From Microbacterium sp. (lineage in GTDB: Bacteria; Actinomycetota; Actinomycetes; Actinomycetales; Microbacteriaceae): 38,285 nucleotides of DNA. Below the pieces are notes generated by a model. It saw only the letters and a program-made list of their open reading frames with translations, was not told where the DNA came from and did no database searches. The DNA lies in NCBI RefSeq assembly GCF_003248605.1, contig NZ_QFPF01000013.1, forward strand, positions 1 to 38,285, read 5' to 3'. The translations under genes and the position numbers were made by a program. Of the stretch, positions 24,988 through 32,518 are shown piece by piece (the first letter of the stretch is position 1; each line of letters starts with the position of its first letter).

Positions 24988-25665
24988 TCAGGGCAGCAGA
25001 TCGGGACGCTGCGCGCGGGTGCGCTCGAGGCTCTGCTCCCGTCGCCACGCGGCGATCGCGGCGTGGTTGCCGCTGAGCAGGACCGGAGGCACCTCGTGTC
25101 CTCGCCAGGTCGCCGGCTTGGTGTAGCTCGGGTACTCCAGGAGGCCGTCCTCGTGCGATTCCTCGACCAGGCTCTCCGGGTTTCCCACCACGCCCGGGAT
25201 CAGACGCGAGACCGCCTCGATGACCGCCATCGCCGCGACCTCGCCGCCGTTGAGAACGTAGTCGCCGAGGCTGACCAGACGCACGCGCCCGCGCTCGGCG
25301 TAGTGCTCGATGACACGGTGGTCGATGCCCTCGTAGCGACCGCACGCGAAGACCAGCTGCTTCTCGCCCGCAAGCTCCCGGGCCATCCGCTGCGTGAACA
25401 CCTCGCCCGCCGGGGACGGCACCAGCAGCAGGGCATCGGGGCCCAGCGCCGCATCCAGCGCATCGCCCCAGGGCTCGGGCTTCATCACCATGCCCGCGCC
25501 GCCGCCGTAGGGCGTGTCATCGACGGTGCGGTGGCGGTCGCTGGTCCACTGACGGAGGTCGTGCACACGGAGATCGAGGATCCCGCGATCCCGCGCCTTG
25601 CCGATGAGGGAGACATCCAGCACATCGAAGAACGCCGGGAAGATCGTCACGATGTCGATGCGCAC
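24988..25665 (-). CDS. trmD: tRNA (guanine(37)-N1)-methyltransferase
   Basis: Makes m1G37 in tRNA, preventing frameshifts. SPOUT-family protein of 225 residues: [13 protein letters not shown] at the N-terminus, [26 protein letters not shown], the knot motif [11 protein letters not shown] and [11 protein letters not shown] chose the GTG giving VRIDIVTIF; an ATG at 25683 would add six residues. TAGACT lies seven bases before the GTG with no ribosome site, suggesting a leaderless mRNA. It is cut off from rimM and rplS by nitrate genes on the other strand. Confidence 0.95.
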   Translation of the reverse strand: MRIDIVTIFPAFFDVLDVSLIGKARDRGILDLRVHDLRQWTSDRHRTVDDTPYGGGAGMVMKPEPWGDALDAALGPDALLLVPSPAGEVFTQRMARELAGEKQLVFACGRYEGIDHRVIEHYAERGRVRLVSLGDYVLNGGEVAAMAVIEAVSRLIPGVVGNPESLVEESHEDGLLEYPSYTKPATWRGHEVPPVLLSGNHAAIAAWRREQSLERTRAQRPDLLP

Positions 25666-25671
25666 GGGATC

Positions 25672-25677
25672 GAGTCT
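25672..25677 (-). promoter_or_regulatory. Candidate -10 element for leaderless trmD
   Basis: TAGACT on the minus strand ends seven bases before the trmD GTG, the spacing expected when transcription starts at the start codon. The -35 region is poor. It would explain how trmD is expressed after losing its operon. Confidence 0.45.
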
Positions 25678-25702
25678 AGGCATCCGCTCATGTTTCGAGC
25701 AT

Positions 25703-25763
25703 GTGACGGCGGCCTAACCGCGCCCGATGTCGCTGCGTGACGGAGAAGTGACGCAGCGGTAAC
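25703..25763 (+). promoter_or_regulatory. Array of GTnAC-type sites with 11-bp phasing upstream of narK
   Basis: GTGAC (25703), CTAAC (25714), GTGAC (25737), GTGAC (25748) and GTAAC (25759) occur at steps of 11, 23, 11 and 11 bases. This recalls GlnR boxes (GTnAC-N6-GAAAC half-sites). An 8-bp inverted repeat, CGCTGCGT and ACGCAGCG (25731-25738, 25751-25758), overlaps it. Confidence 0.5.
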
Positions 25764-25802
25764 CCCCGCGGCAGGCGCCGCGAAACACGGCGTCCGTAAC
25801 GT
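25759..25802 (+). promoter_or_regulatory. narK promoter region with GTAAC-N18-GAAACAC element
   Basis: GTAAC (25759-25763) and GAAACAC (25782-25788), again 23 bases apart, are followed by TAACGT (25797-25802) at the place where nirB has TAGCCT. The predicted start is near 25809, giving a leader of about 24 bases with GAGGAGA before the ATG. Confidence 0.5.
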
Positions 25803-25832
25803 CGAAGCACACGTTCCCCCCGAGGAGACCTG

Positions 25833-27254
25833 ATGTCCACGACCGTGCAGACCGCACCCGCCGACAGCGATGCCGGTGCCCGCACCACCTCAGGCACCAC
25901 CCCCGTCGTCCTCACCCGCCGCCCCGGGCGCTGGGTCGAGGGCTACGACCCCGAGAACACCGACTTCTGGCAGGGCGAGGGTCGAGGCATCGCCCGACGC
26001 AACCTCGGCTGGTCGATCTTCGCCGAGTTCCTGGGCTTCATCGTCTGGCAGCTGTGGAGCATCGTCGTGGTCATGATGCCCGCCGCGGGCTTCGACCTGA
26101 CCAGTTCGCAGTCGTTCTGGCTCATCTCGCTGCCGAGCCTCGTGGGTGCCACGATGCGCTTCCCCTACACCTTCATGGTGGCGCGGTTCGGCGGCCGCAA
26201 CTGGACCATCGTGTCGGCCGCGCTGCTGCTGATCCCGGCGACGCTTCTGGGAATCGTCGTCGGCAACCCCGACACCCCGTTCGGCGTCCTTCTGCTCGTG
26301 GCGGCCCTGGCCGGTTTCGGCGGTGGCAACTTCGCCAGTTCCATGGCCAACATCACCTACTTCTTCCCGCAGAAGGAGAAGGGCTGGGCCCTCGGGTTGA
26401 ACGCGGCGGGCGGCAACCTCGGCACCTCGGTGGCGCAGTTCGCCGTGCCGATCGCCGTCACCATCGGCGCCGGGGCCACGCTGAACATCTCCCTCGCGGG
26501 CTGGATGTGGATCCCGCTCATCCTGATCGCGATCTGGGGTGCGTGGCGCTACATGGACAACCTCTCCAACGCCAAGGCCGACGTCGCGGGCTCGGCCGCG
26601 GCGCTGCGCGAGCCGCACCTCTGGCTGATGTCGCTGCTGTACATCGGCACCTTCGGTTCGTTCATCGGATTCGCCAGCGTCTTCCCCAAGCTGATCGCCG
26701 ACCAGTTTCCCGAGTTCGCGACCTTCCAGGTGGGACAGGCCGCGATCACGCTGGCCTTCTTGGGGGCGCTCGTGGGCTCCCTCGCCCGGCCCTACGGCGG
26801 CAGGCTCGCCGACCGATTCGGCGGTGCGCGCATCACGGTGGCCGCTTTCGCGGTGATGGCCCTCGGCGCCCTCGCCCTCGTCTGGACGCTGCCGCTGCGC
26901 AACTTCGCCGTGTTCCTCGGGTGCTTCCTCGTGCTCTTCGCGGCCACCGGTATCGGCAACGGTTCGACGTACCGCATGATCCCGAACGTGTTCGCCGCCC
27001 GGGGCATCGCCCGCGGCGCCGCTCACGGCAGCATGGACATGCAGCGCAAGGCCGCAGCGGCTCTGGGTCTGATCTCGGCCATCGGGGCCTACGGTGGGTT
27101 CGTGATCCCGCAGATCCTGAACGCCTCGCAGCTGACGACGGGCGGCTACGCCGCGGCCTTCTACGGCTTCGTCGCCGCCTACGTCGCCCTGCTGCTGATC
27201 ACGGTCTTCGCCTACGTGATCCCGCGTCGGGCGCTCGCCGGACAGCGGATCTGA
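25833..27254 (+). CDS. narK: NarK/NasA-type nitrate/nitrite transporter (MFS)
   Basis: Twelve-helix major-facilitator protein of 473 residues that brings nitrate in or exchanges it for nitrite. The hydrophilic first 60 residues include the family-typical DPENTDFW. Arg in LVGATMRFPYTFMVARFGGR and the nitrate-signature stretches GFGGGNFASSMANITYFF and ALGLNAAGGNLGTS, plus GIGNGSTYRMIP in the second half, mark the NarK family. The ATG follows GAGGAGA at good spacing. First gene of the nitrate reductase operon; the next gene starts five bases after its stop. Confidence 0.95.
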   Translation: MSTTVQTAPADSDAGARTTSGTTPVVLTRRPGRWVEGYDPENTDFWQGEGRGIARRNLGWSIFAEFLGFIVWQLWSIVVVMMPAAGFDLTSSQSFWLISLPSLVGATMRFPYTFMVARFGGRNWTIVSAALLLIPATLLGIVVGNPDTPFGVLLLVAALAGFGGGNFASSMANITYFFPQKEKGWALGLNAAGGNLGTSVAQFAVPIAVTIGAGATLNISLAGWMWIPLILIAIWGAWRYMDNLSNAKADVAGSAAALREPHLWLMSLLYIGTFGSFIGFASVFPKLIADQFPEFATFQVGQAAITLAFLGALVGSLARPYGGRLADRFGGARITVAAFAVMALGALALVWTLPLRNFAVFLGCFLVLFAATGIGNGSTYRMIPNVFAARGIARGAAHGSMDMQRKAAAALGLISAIGAYGGFVIPQILNASQLTTGGYAAAFYGFVAAYVALLLITVFAYVIPRRALAGQRI

Positions 27255-27259
27255 CCCGG

Positions 27260-28825
27260 ATGAGCGCCCCCGTCCCGCTTCGCGTCGTGCTCGTCGGCTT
27301 CGGCCCCGTCGGTGCGCGCTTCGCGGAGGAGATCCTCCCGGCGATCGCCGCCGGCAGGATCTCCCTGACCGTCGTCGGCGCGGAGCGGGACGATCCCTAC
27401 AACCGGGTGCTGGTGGCGGAGTACGCGGCGCACGAGGTCGCCCGCGACGACCTGACGATCCTCGAATCCACCGAGTTGACGGATGCCGGGGCGACGGTCC
27501 TGCGCGGTGTCCGGGCGACGGGACTCGATCCCGCGGCGCGCATCGTCCACCTCTCGTCGGGCGAACGGCTCGACTACGACCGCCTCGTGCTGGCGACGGG
27601 AGCGCGGGCGAACGTGCCCGTCCTCGACGGACTCGAGCGGTTCGCCGCCGTCTCGGACGGCCTCGACGACGCGCTCACGGAGGGCGTGTGCGTGCTGCGC
27701 ACCGCCGACGATGCCGAACGTGTGCGAGCCGTCGTCGCCGGCGGCGGACGCGTTGTCGTGCTCGGTGCGGGCGTGCTCGGCATCGAACTGGCGCTGCTGC
27801 TGGCCCGCGCGGGTGCGCAGCCCACCGTTGCTCACTTCGGCCCGATCCCCATGCCGCGCCAGCTCGATCGCGGCGCGGCCTCGGTGTTGGACGCGGCCCT
27901 CGAGCGCGCGGGGGTGCACGTCGTGCCGCACACGCGCGCCGAGGCGATCGTGGCGCGCCCGGACGAGCACGGCGTGCGACGGTTCGAGGCCCTCGTCAGC
28001 TCGGACGGCAAGCGCATCGAGGCGGATCTGCTGGTGCTCTCCTGCGGCGTGAGCGCCCGTGCCGAACTGGCGCGCGATGCGGGCCTGCGTGTGGGCGGCG
28101 GCGTGCTCGTCGATGACCGCCTGCGCTCCTGGACCGACCCGCGCATCCACGCCATCGGCGACTGCGCGCACATCGGCGACGCCGAGGCGCACCTCCATGA
28201 TCAGGTCGTACCCGGCGGGCCCGCGGGGCTCATCGGTCCGGGCTGGCGCCAGGCGGAGTGGCTCGCTCGGGCCCTGAACGCCGAGATCGACGGCATCGAC
28301 ATCGGCCCCTTCGCCGACGACGCTTCGGGCGTCGTGCTGCTGAAGGCCGAGGGTGTCGACCTCGTGTCGGCGGGTGATGTGACCCCGGATCCGTTCACGC
28401 CCGTCCCCCGTGGCGAGGTCGCGCCCGGGGTCGCGCTCTGGGCCGACCCCGAACACGGCACGTACACCAAGATGGTGACGCGGGAAGGTGTACTGACCGG
28501 CTTCGTCAGCGTCGGGATGCCGCGCACGGCCGCCGAGCTGGGTGTGCTGTTCGCGCGGCAGGCAGAGCTGCCCTCCGACCGTTCGCTTCTGCTGCGCCTC
28601 GACGCCGTCGAGGATCTCGCCCCGCGGGCGAGCGGACGAGAGGCGACCGTGTGCGTCTGCAACGCCGTGACCGCCGGTGCCATCGAGGACGCGATCGCCG
28701 ACGGCTGCGCCAGCGTCCCCGAGATCGGCCGCTGCACCCGCGCGGGCACGGGGTGCGGAGGCTGCCGCTCCCGGATCGCCGAGATGCTGACCGCGTCCGG
28801 CACGCTCGAGGCGGCACCCGCATGA
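27260..28825 (+). CDS. FAD-dependent oxidoreductase with C-terminal BFD [2Fe-2S] domain (nitrate reductase electron-transfer protein)
   Basis: A 521-residue protein resembling the N-terminal half of NirB. Seen: an FAD motif (VVLVGFGPVGARFAEEILP), LVLATGARANVPVLDG, a second dinucleotide motif (VVVLGAGVLGIELALLLA), the FAD-closing IHAIGDCAHIGD, and near the C-terminus a BFD domain with four Cys (CVCNAVTAGAI, then GCGGC). There is no siroheme domain. Sitting between the transporter and the catalytic subunit, with a four-base overlap to the latter, it most likely passes NAD(P)H electrons to nitrate reductase, like NasB/NasC. That role is inferred. Confidence 0.88.
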   Translation: MSAPVPLRVVLVGFGPVGARFAEEILPAIAAGRISLTVVGAERDDPYNRVLVAEYAAHEVARDDLTILESTELTDAGATVLRGVRATGLDPAARIVHLSSGERLDYDRLVLATGARANVPVLDGLERFAAVSDGLDDALTEGVCVLRTADDAERVRAVVAGGGRVVVLGAGVLGIELALLLARAGAQPTVAHFGPIPMPRQLDRGAASVLDAALERAGVHVVPHTRAEAIVARPDEHGVRRFEALVSSDGKRIEADLLVLSCGVSARAELARDAGLRVGGGVLVDDRLRSWTDPRIHAIGDCAHIGDAEAHLHDQVVPGGPAGLIGPGWRQAEWLARALNAEIDGIDIGPFADDASGVVLLKAEGVDLVSAGDVTPDPFTPVPRGEVAPGVALWADPEHGTYTKMVTREGVLTGFVSVGMPRTAAELGVLFARQAELPSDRSLLLRLDAVEDLAPRASGREATVCVCNAVTAGAIEDAIADGCASVPEIGRCTRAGTGCGGCRSRIAEMLTASGTLEAAPA

Positions 28826-30954
28826 GTGCGCCGGATCCCGCGGGCGCGCTTCCTCGACCCGCCACCGGAATCCCCACCCACTGCCCGTACTGCGCGCTGC
28901 AGTGCGCGATGACCCTCGATCCCTCCCCCGGGGACAGGCTGCCGGTGCAGGTGTCGGGGCGAGACTTCCCCACCAATCGCGGCGGCCTGTGCAAGAAGGG
29001 CTGGACCTCGGCGGAACTGCTCGCCGTGCCCGACCGTCTGACGGTGCCGCTTGCCCGTGGTGACGACGGTGAGCTCCACGCAACCTCCTGGGAGGCGGCT
29101 CTCGACTCCCTCGCCGCTCGGCTCCGGGAGCTGCAGGCCGAGCACGGTCCCGACACCGTCGGCGTCTTCGGCGGGGGCGGCCTCACGAACGAGAAGGCCT
29201 ACCAGCTCGGCAAGTTCGCCCGTATCGCGCTGCGGACCTCGCGGATCGACTACAACGGACGCTTCTGCATGTCGTCTGCGGCGGCAGCATCCACCCGCGC
29301 TTTCGGCATCGACCGGGGTCTGCCTTTCCCTCTGACGGACCTCGACACGGCCGATACCGTACTGCTGCTGGGATCGAACGTCGGCGACACGATGCCGCCC
29401 TTCGTGTCGCACCTGCAGGGAGCGCGCGCGGCAGGCGGCCTGCTCGTGGTCGATCCGCGGCGCAGCAGCACCGCTCGTCTGACCGATGACGGCGGGGGCC
29501 TGCATATCCAGCCGGTGCCCGGCAGCGACCTGCCGTTGCTGCTGGGGCTCTCGCACATCGTCCTCGCCGAGCGCCTCTACGACGCCGACTACGTCGCCGC
29601 GCGCACGACGGGTCTGTCCGCGCTGCGGGCATCGGTGGCGTCGTGGTGGCCCGAACGCGTGCAGCAGTCGACGGGCGTTCCGGCGCCCACGCTGCGCACC
29701 CTGGCCCGGCGGCTGGCCGAGGGTCGCTCGACCTACATCCTGACGGGACGCGGGGTCGAACAGCACGCCGACGGCACCGACACGGCGACGGCCGCGATCA
29801 ACCTGGCGCTGCTCCTGGGGCTTCCCGGCACCCGGGGCAACGGGTACGGCACCCTGACGGGCCAGGGCAACGGACAGGGCGGCCGCGAGCACGGGCAGAA
29901 GGCGGATCAGCTGCCGGGGTACCGCAAGATCACGGACCCCGAAGCGCGCGCGCACGTGGCGGGCGTGTGGGGCGTGGATCCGGACCTCATCCCGGGGCCG
30001 GGGGTGCCCGCCGTGCAGCTGCTGCAGTCCGCCGGCACCGACGAGGGCGTCAAGGCGCTGCTCGTGCACGGGTCCAATGTCGTCGTCTCGGCGCCGAACG
30101 CGCAGACCGCGCGTGATGCCCTCGCCCGGCTCGACCTGCTCGTGGTGTGCGACTTCGTGCTGAGCGAGACCGCGCGTGTGGCCGACCTCGTGCTGCCCGT
30201 GCTGCAGTGGGCCGAGGAGGAGGGCACCATGACCAATCTCGAGGGCCGTGTGCTGCGGCGTCGGCGGGCGCTGACCGCCCCCGAGGGTGCACGCAGCGAG
30301 CTGTGGATCATGGCCGAACTCGCGCGACGCCTCGATGCGCCGGGCGTGTGGAGTCTCGATCCCGCCGAGGTTTTCGATGAACTGGCCCGCGCGTCGGCCG
30401 GCGGGCTCGCGGATTACTCCGCACTCAGCCACGACATGCTCGACGAGATGAACGAGCGGGGGGATGCCGCCTACTGGCCCTTCGCGGTCGGCACGACCGG
30501 CACACCCCGACTTTTCGCGGACGGTTTTGCGCACCCCGACGGTCGTGCCCGTCTCGTCGCCGTGCGGCGCCGATCCGATGTGCCGACGGCGGCCGCGGAC
30601 GAGCTCACCCTCATCACGGGCCGACTGCTCGAGCACTACCAGAGCGGGGCTCAGACACGGCGGGTCGCCGAGCTGAACGACGCCCACCCCCGCATCGTGG
30701 CTCAGATGCATCCCGTCACGGCAGCCGACCGCGGCCTCACGGAAGGCGACGCCGTGCGGGTGTCGAATCTCCGCGGGACAGTGGATGCCGTCGTGGGAAT
30801 GAGTGCCGACATCCGCCCGGACACGGTGTTCCTGCCGTTCCACTTCGCCGATGCCGAGAGCGCGAATCTGCTCACCAGCGACGCGGTCGACCCGATCTCG
30901 GCGATGCCCGAGTTCAAGACCGCGATCGTTCGCGTCGAACCCGTGCCGCTCTAG
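28822..30954 (+). CDS. nasA: Assimilatory nitrate reductase, molybdopterin catalytic subunit
   Basis: Two-electron reduction of nitrate to nitrite in the cytoplasm, 710 residues. The [4Fe-4S] ligands are Cys21, Cys24, Cys28 (HCPYCALQC) and Cys57 (GGLCKKGW), with the Lys of the electron path following. Molybdopterin-family blocks include GGGGLTNEKAYQLGKFAR, LLLGSNVGDTMPP, NGYGTLTGQGNGQGGREHG and a C-terminal molybdopterin-dinucleotide-binding domain (TGRLLEHYQSGAQTRR). No signal peptide is seen. The C-terminal BFD domain found on Klebsiella NasA is absent; the neighbouring FAD protein carries one. The stop is eight bases from the convergent rimM stop. Confidence 0.95.
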   Translation: MSAPDPAGALPRPATGIPTHCPYCALQCAMTLDPSPGDRLPVQVSGRDFPTNRGGLCKKGWTSAELLAVPDRLTVPLARGDDGELHATSWEAALDSLAARLRELQAEHGPDTVGVFGGGGLTNEKAYQLGKFARIALRTSRIDYNGRFCMSSAAAASTRAFGIDRGLPFPLTDLDTADTVLLLGSNVGDTMPPFVSHLQGARAAGGLLVVDPRRSSTARLTDDGGGLHIQPVPGSDLPLLLGLSHIVLAERLYDADYVAARTTGLSALRASVASWWPERVQQSTGVPAPTLRTLARRLAEGRSTYILTGRGVEQHADGTDTATAAINLALLLGLPGTRGNGYGTLTGQGNGQGGREHGQKADQLPGYRKITDPEARAHVAGVWGVDPDLIPGPGVPAVQLLQSAGTDEGVKALLVHGSNVVVSAPNAQTARDALARLDLLVVCDFVLSETARVADLVLPVLQWAEEEGTMTNLEGRVLRRRRALTAPEGARSELWIMAELARRLDAPGVWSLDPAEVFDELARASAGGLADYSALSHDMLDEMNERGDAAYWPFAVGTTGTPRLFADGFAHPDGRARLVAVRRRSDVPTAAADELTLITGRLLEHYQSGAQTRRVAELNDAHPRIVAQMHPVTAADRGLTEGDAVRVSNLRGTVDAVVGMSADIRPDTVFLPFHFADAESANLLTSDAVDPISAMPEFKTAIVRVEPVPL

Positions 30955-30962
30955 CGGCGGGA

Positions 30963-31655
30963 TCAGACGGTGTCGGGCCCGTCCGAGCTTTCGCGCGCCT
31001 CGGTTGCGGCGACCCCGGTGTCGTCCGCGGTCTCGGCGGTCTCGACCTCGACGGGCTCGTCCTCATCGCCGGCGAGGTCTTCGAAGAGTCCCTCGGGCGG
31101 TGTCACGCGAACGCGCCCCGCCGCGATGTCGACCTCGGGCACGAGAGCGGCGACGAAAGGCACCATGACCTCGCGCTCACCCGCGGCGTCGTGCACGCGG
31201 ACGATCAGCAGGTCCTGTGCGGGAAAGTGGTCGACCCGGACGACCCGTCCCACGACGGAGCCCTCGCGTTCGACGTCGAGGCCGACCAGCTGGTGGTCGT
31301 ACCAGGCGTCGTCCTCCGCGGGCTCGGCGGCGGCATCCGCATCGATCCAGAGGATGGCCTTGACCAGGCTCTCGGCGCCCGTGCGGTCGTCGACGCCCTC
31401 GAAGAACGCGACCGGATGAGTGTTCATCCAGCGGAACTCGCGCACCGTCAGCGGCTTGCCGTGCCAGGGCGAGGACTCGGGAACCTGGAGGGTGAAGGTC
31501 GCACCGGGTGTGAAACGACCCTCGGGATCGTCGGTGTACAGCTCGAGCTTGAGGGCGCCCTTGAGCCCGTGCGCCTTGACCAGACGGCCGACGCGCAACT
31601 GGGTCTTCGCCCCCTTGGGAGGTTCGGCCTTCATCGGGCCGCTGCCCTCGGCCAT
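30963..31655 (-). CDS. rimM: Ribosome maturation factor RimM with acidic tail
   Basis: Helps assemble the 30S head by binding S19, 230 residues. The RimM N-terminal block is RVGRLVKAHGLKGALKLELYTD; the PRC-barrel half contains WYDHQLVGLDV and the VPFVAALVPEVDIAAGRV region. About 40 extra C-terminal residues are rich in Glu, Asp, Ala and Thr. Start and upstream KH-gene stop share one base (TGATG). In most bacteria trmD would follow; here nitrate reductase lies next on the opposite strand. Confidence 0.95.
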   Translation of the reverse strand: MAEGSGPMKAEPPKGAKTQLRVGRLVKAHGLKGALKLELYTDDPEGRFTPGATFTLQVPESSPWHGKPLTVREFRWMNTHPVAFFEGVDDRTGAESLVKAILWIDADAAAEPAEDDAWYDHQLVGLDVEREGSVVGRVVRVDHFPAQDLLIVRVHDAAGEREVMVPFVAALVPEVDIAAGRVRVTPPEGLFEDLAGDEDEPVEVETAETADDTGVAATEARESSDGPDTV

Positions 31656-31885
31656 CAGTCGTCCGCGACGTCGACGCGCACGCGGCGGCCGCCCGCGAGG
31701 GCGGCCACCAGCGTGCGCAGGGCCTTGGCGTTGCGTCCGCCGCGCCCGATCACACGACCGCGGTCATCGGGGTGCACACGCACCTCCAGCACCTCTCCGC
31801 GAGAAGAGGTGACGGCCTCGATGCGTACATCGTCGGGATGGTCGACGATGCCCTTGACGAGGTGTTCGAGTGCGGCGGCGAGCAA
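31655..31885 (-). CDS. khpA: KH-domain RNA-binding protein (KhpA family)
   Basis: A small RNA-binding protein of 76 residues with a single KH domain. The GxxG-type loop is VIGRGGRNAKALRTL. It is encoded between rpsP and rimM as in most Gram-positive bacteria. The apparent start is TTG, four bases after the rpsP stop, with no strong ribosome site, so translation is probably coupled to rpsP. Confidence 0.93.
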   Translation of the reverse strand: MLAAALEHLVKGIVDHPDDVRIEAVTSSRGEVLEVRVHPDDRGRVIGRGGRNAKALRTLVAALAGGRRVRVDVADD

Positions 31886-31889
31886 GGTC

Positions 31890-32312
31890 TTACTCGGCGT
31901 CCGTCGAGTCGGCGGCGTCGGCGTCGGCCGCAGCGGCGTCCTCGGCGGGCGCGGCCTTCTTCTCGGCCTTGGGCACGAGCACCGTCTTCTTCGAGGCGTC
32001 GGGCTGGAAGGCAGCCTTGGGCTCGGCGACCTTGACGGTCGAGACGGCGTTCTTGTCGCCCTTGAACTGGCCCCAGTCGCCGGTCAGCTTGAGCAGCGCG
32101 AGCACCTGCTCGGTCGGCTGCGCGCCGACGCCGAGCCAGTACTGGGCGCGGTCGGAGTCGACCTCGATGAGCGAGGGCTCCTCGGTGGGGTGGTACTTGC
32201 CGATCTCTTCGATGACACGGCCATCGCGCTTGGTGCGCGAGTCGGCGACGACGATGCGGTAGTACGGCGCACGGATCTTGCCCATGCGCTTGAGGCGGAT
32301 CTTGACAGCCAC
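31890..32312 (-). CDS. rpsP: 30S ribosomal protein S16 with acidic/Ala-rich tail
   Basis: Ribosomal protein S16, 140 residues. The core is [20 protein letters not shown] to about residue 85. A tail follows with Lys/Ala then Asp/Ala-rich sequence ([17 protein letters not shown]). The start is GTG with AGGAGAA upstream. First gene of the remaining rpsP-KH-rimM unit. Confidence 0.96.
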   Translation of the reverse strand: MAVKIRLKRMGKIRAPYYRIVVADSRTKRDGRVIEEIGKYHPTEEPSLIEVDSDRAQYWLGVGAQPTEQVLALLKLTGDWGQFKGDKNAVSTVKVAEPKAAFQPDASKKTVLVPKAEKKAAPAEDAAAADADAADSTDAE

Positions 32313-32439
32313 GATTCTCCTGAATGTGTAGCAATGGAAGACGAACCGATCGCCTGGAGAGTGGGGTGCACACCCGGCGGAAGCTCAATAGGGAGGACCT
32401 GGCGCTGGATAGAGGGTCGAGCGCCGGACCCGACCCACC

Positions 32440-32445
32440 ATTCTG
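32440..32445 (-). promoter_or_regulatory. Candidate -10 element for rpsP
   Basis: CAGAAT on the minus strand within TGGCAGAATGG, the same 11-base string that surrounds the rplS -10. It would give a leader of about 120 bases, similar in length to that of rplS. The -35 is weak (TTCGCG at 18-bp spacing). Confidence 0.45.
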
Positions 32446-32506
32446 CCAGATGAGAGCACGTGCCGCGAACCGGATGACGCTCCCCTGCGCCCGGAACGGG
32501 TCGTGT

Positions 32507-32512
32507 CAGACT
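32507..32512 (+). promoter_or_regulatory. Candidate -10 element for a leaderless carboxylate-amine ligase mRNA
   Basis: CAGACT ends six bases before the ATG at 32519. No purine-rich ribosome site lies between them. The -35 is not recognisable. Confidence 0.4.
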
Positions 32513-32518
32513 GTGCGC

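Noticed and set aside
28201..30843. Minus-strand open frame of 880 codons opposite nasA
   Set aside because: Shadow frame; nasA motifs on the plus strand explain the region.
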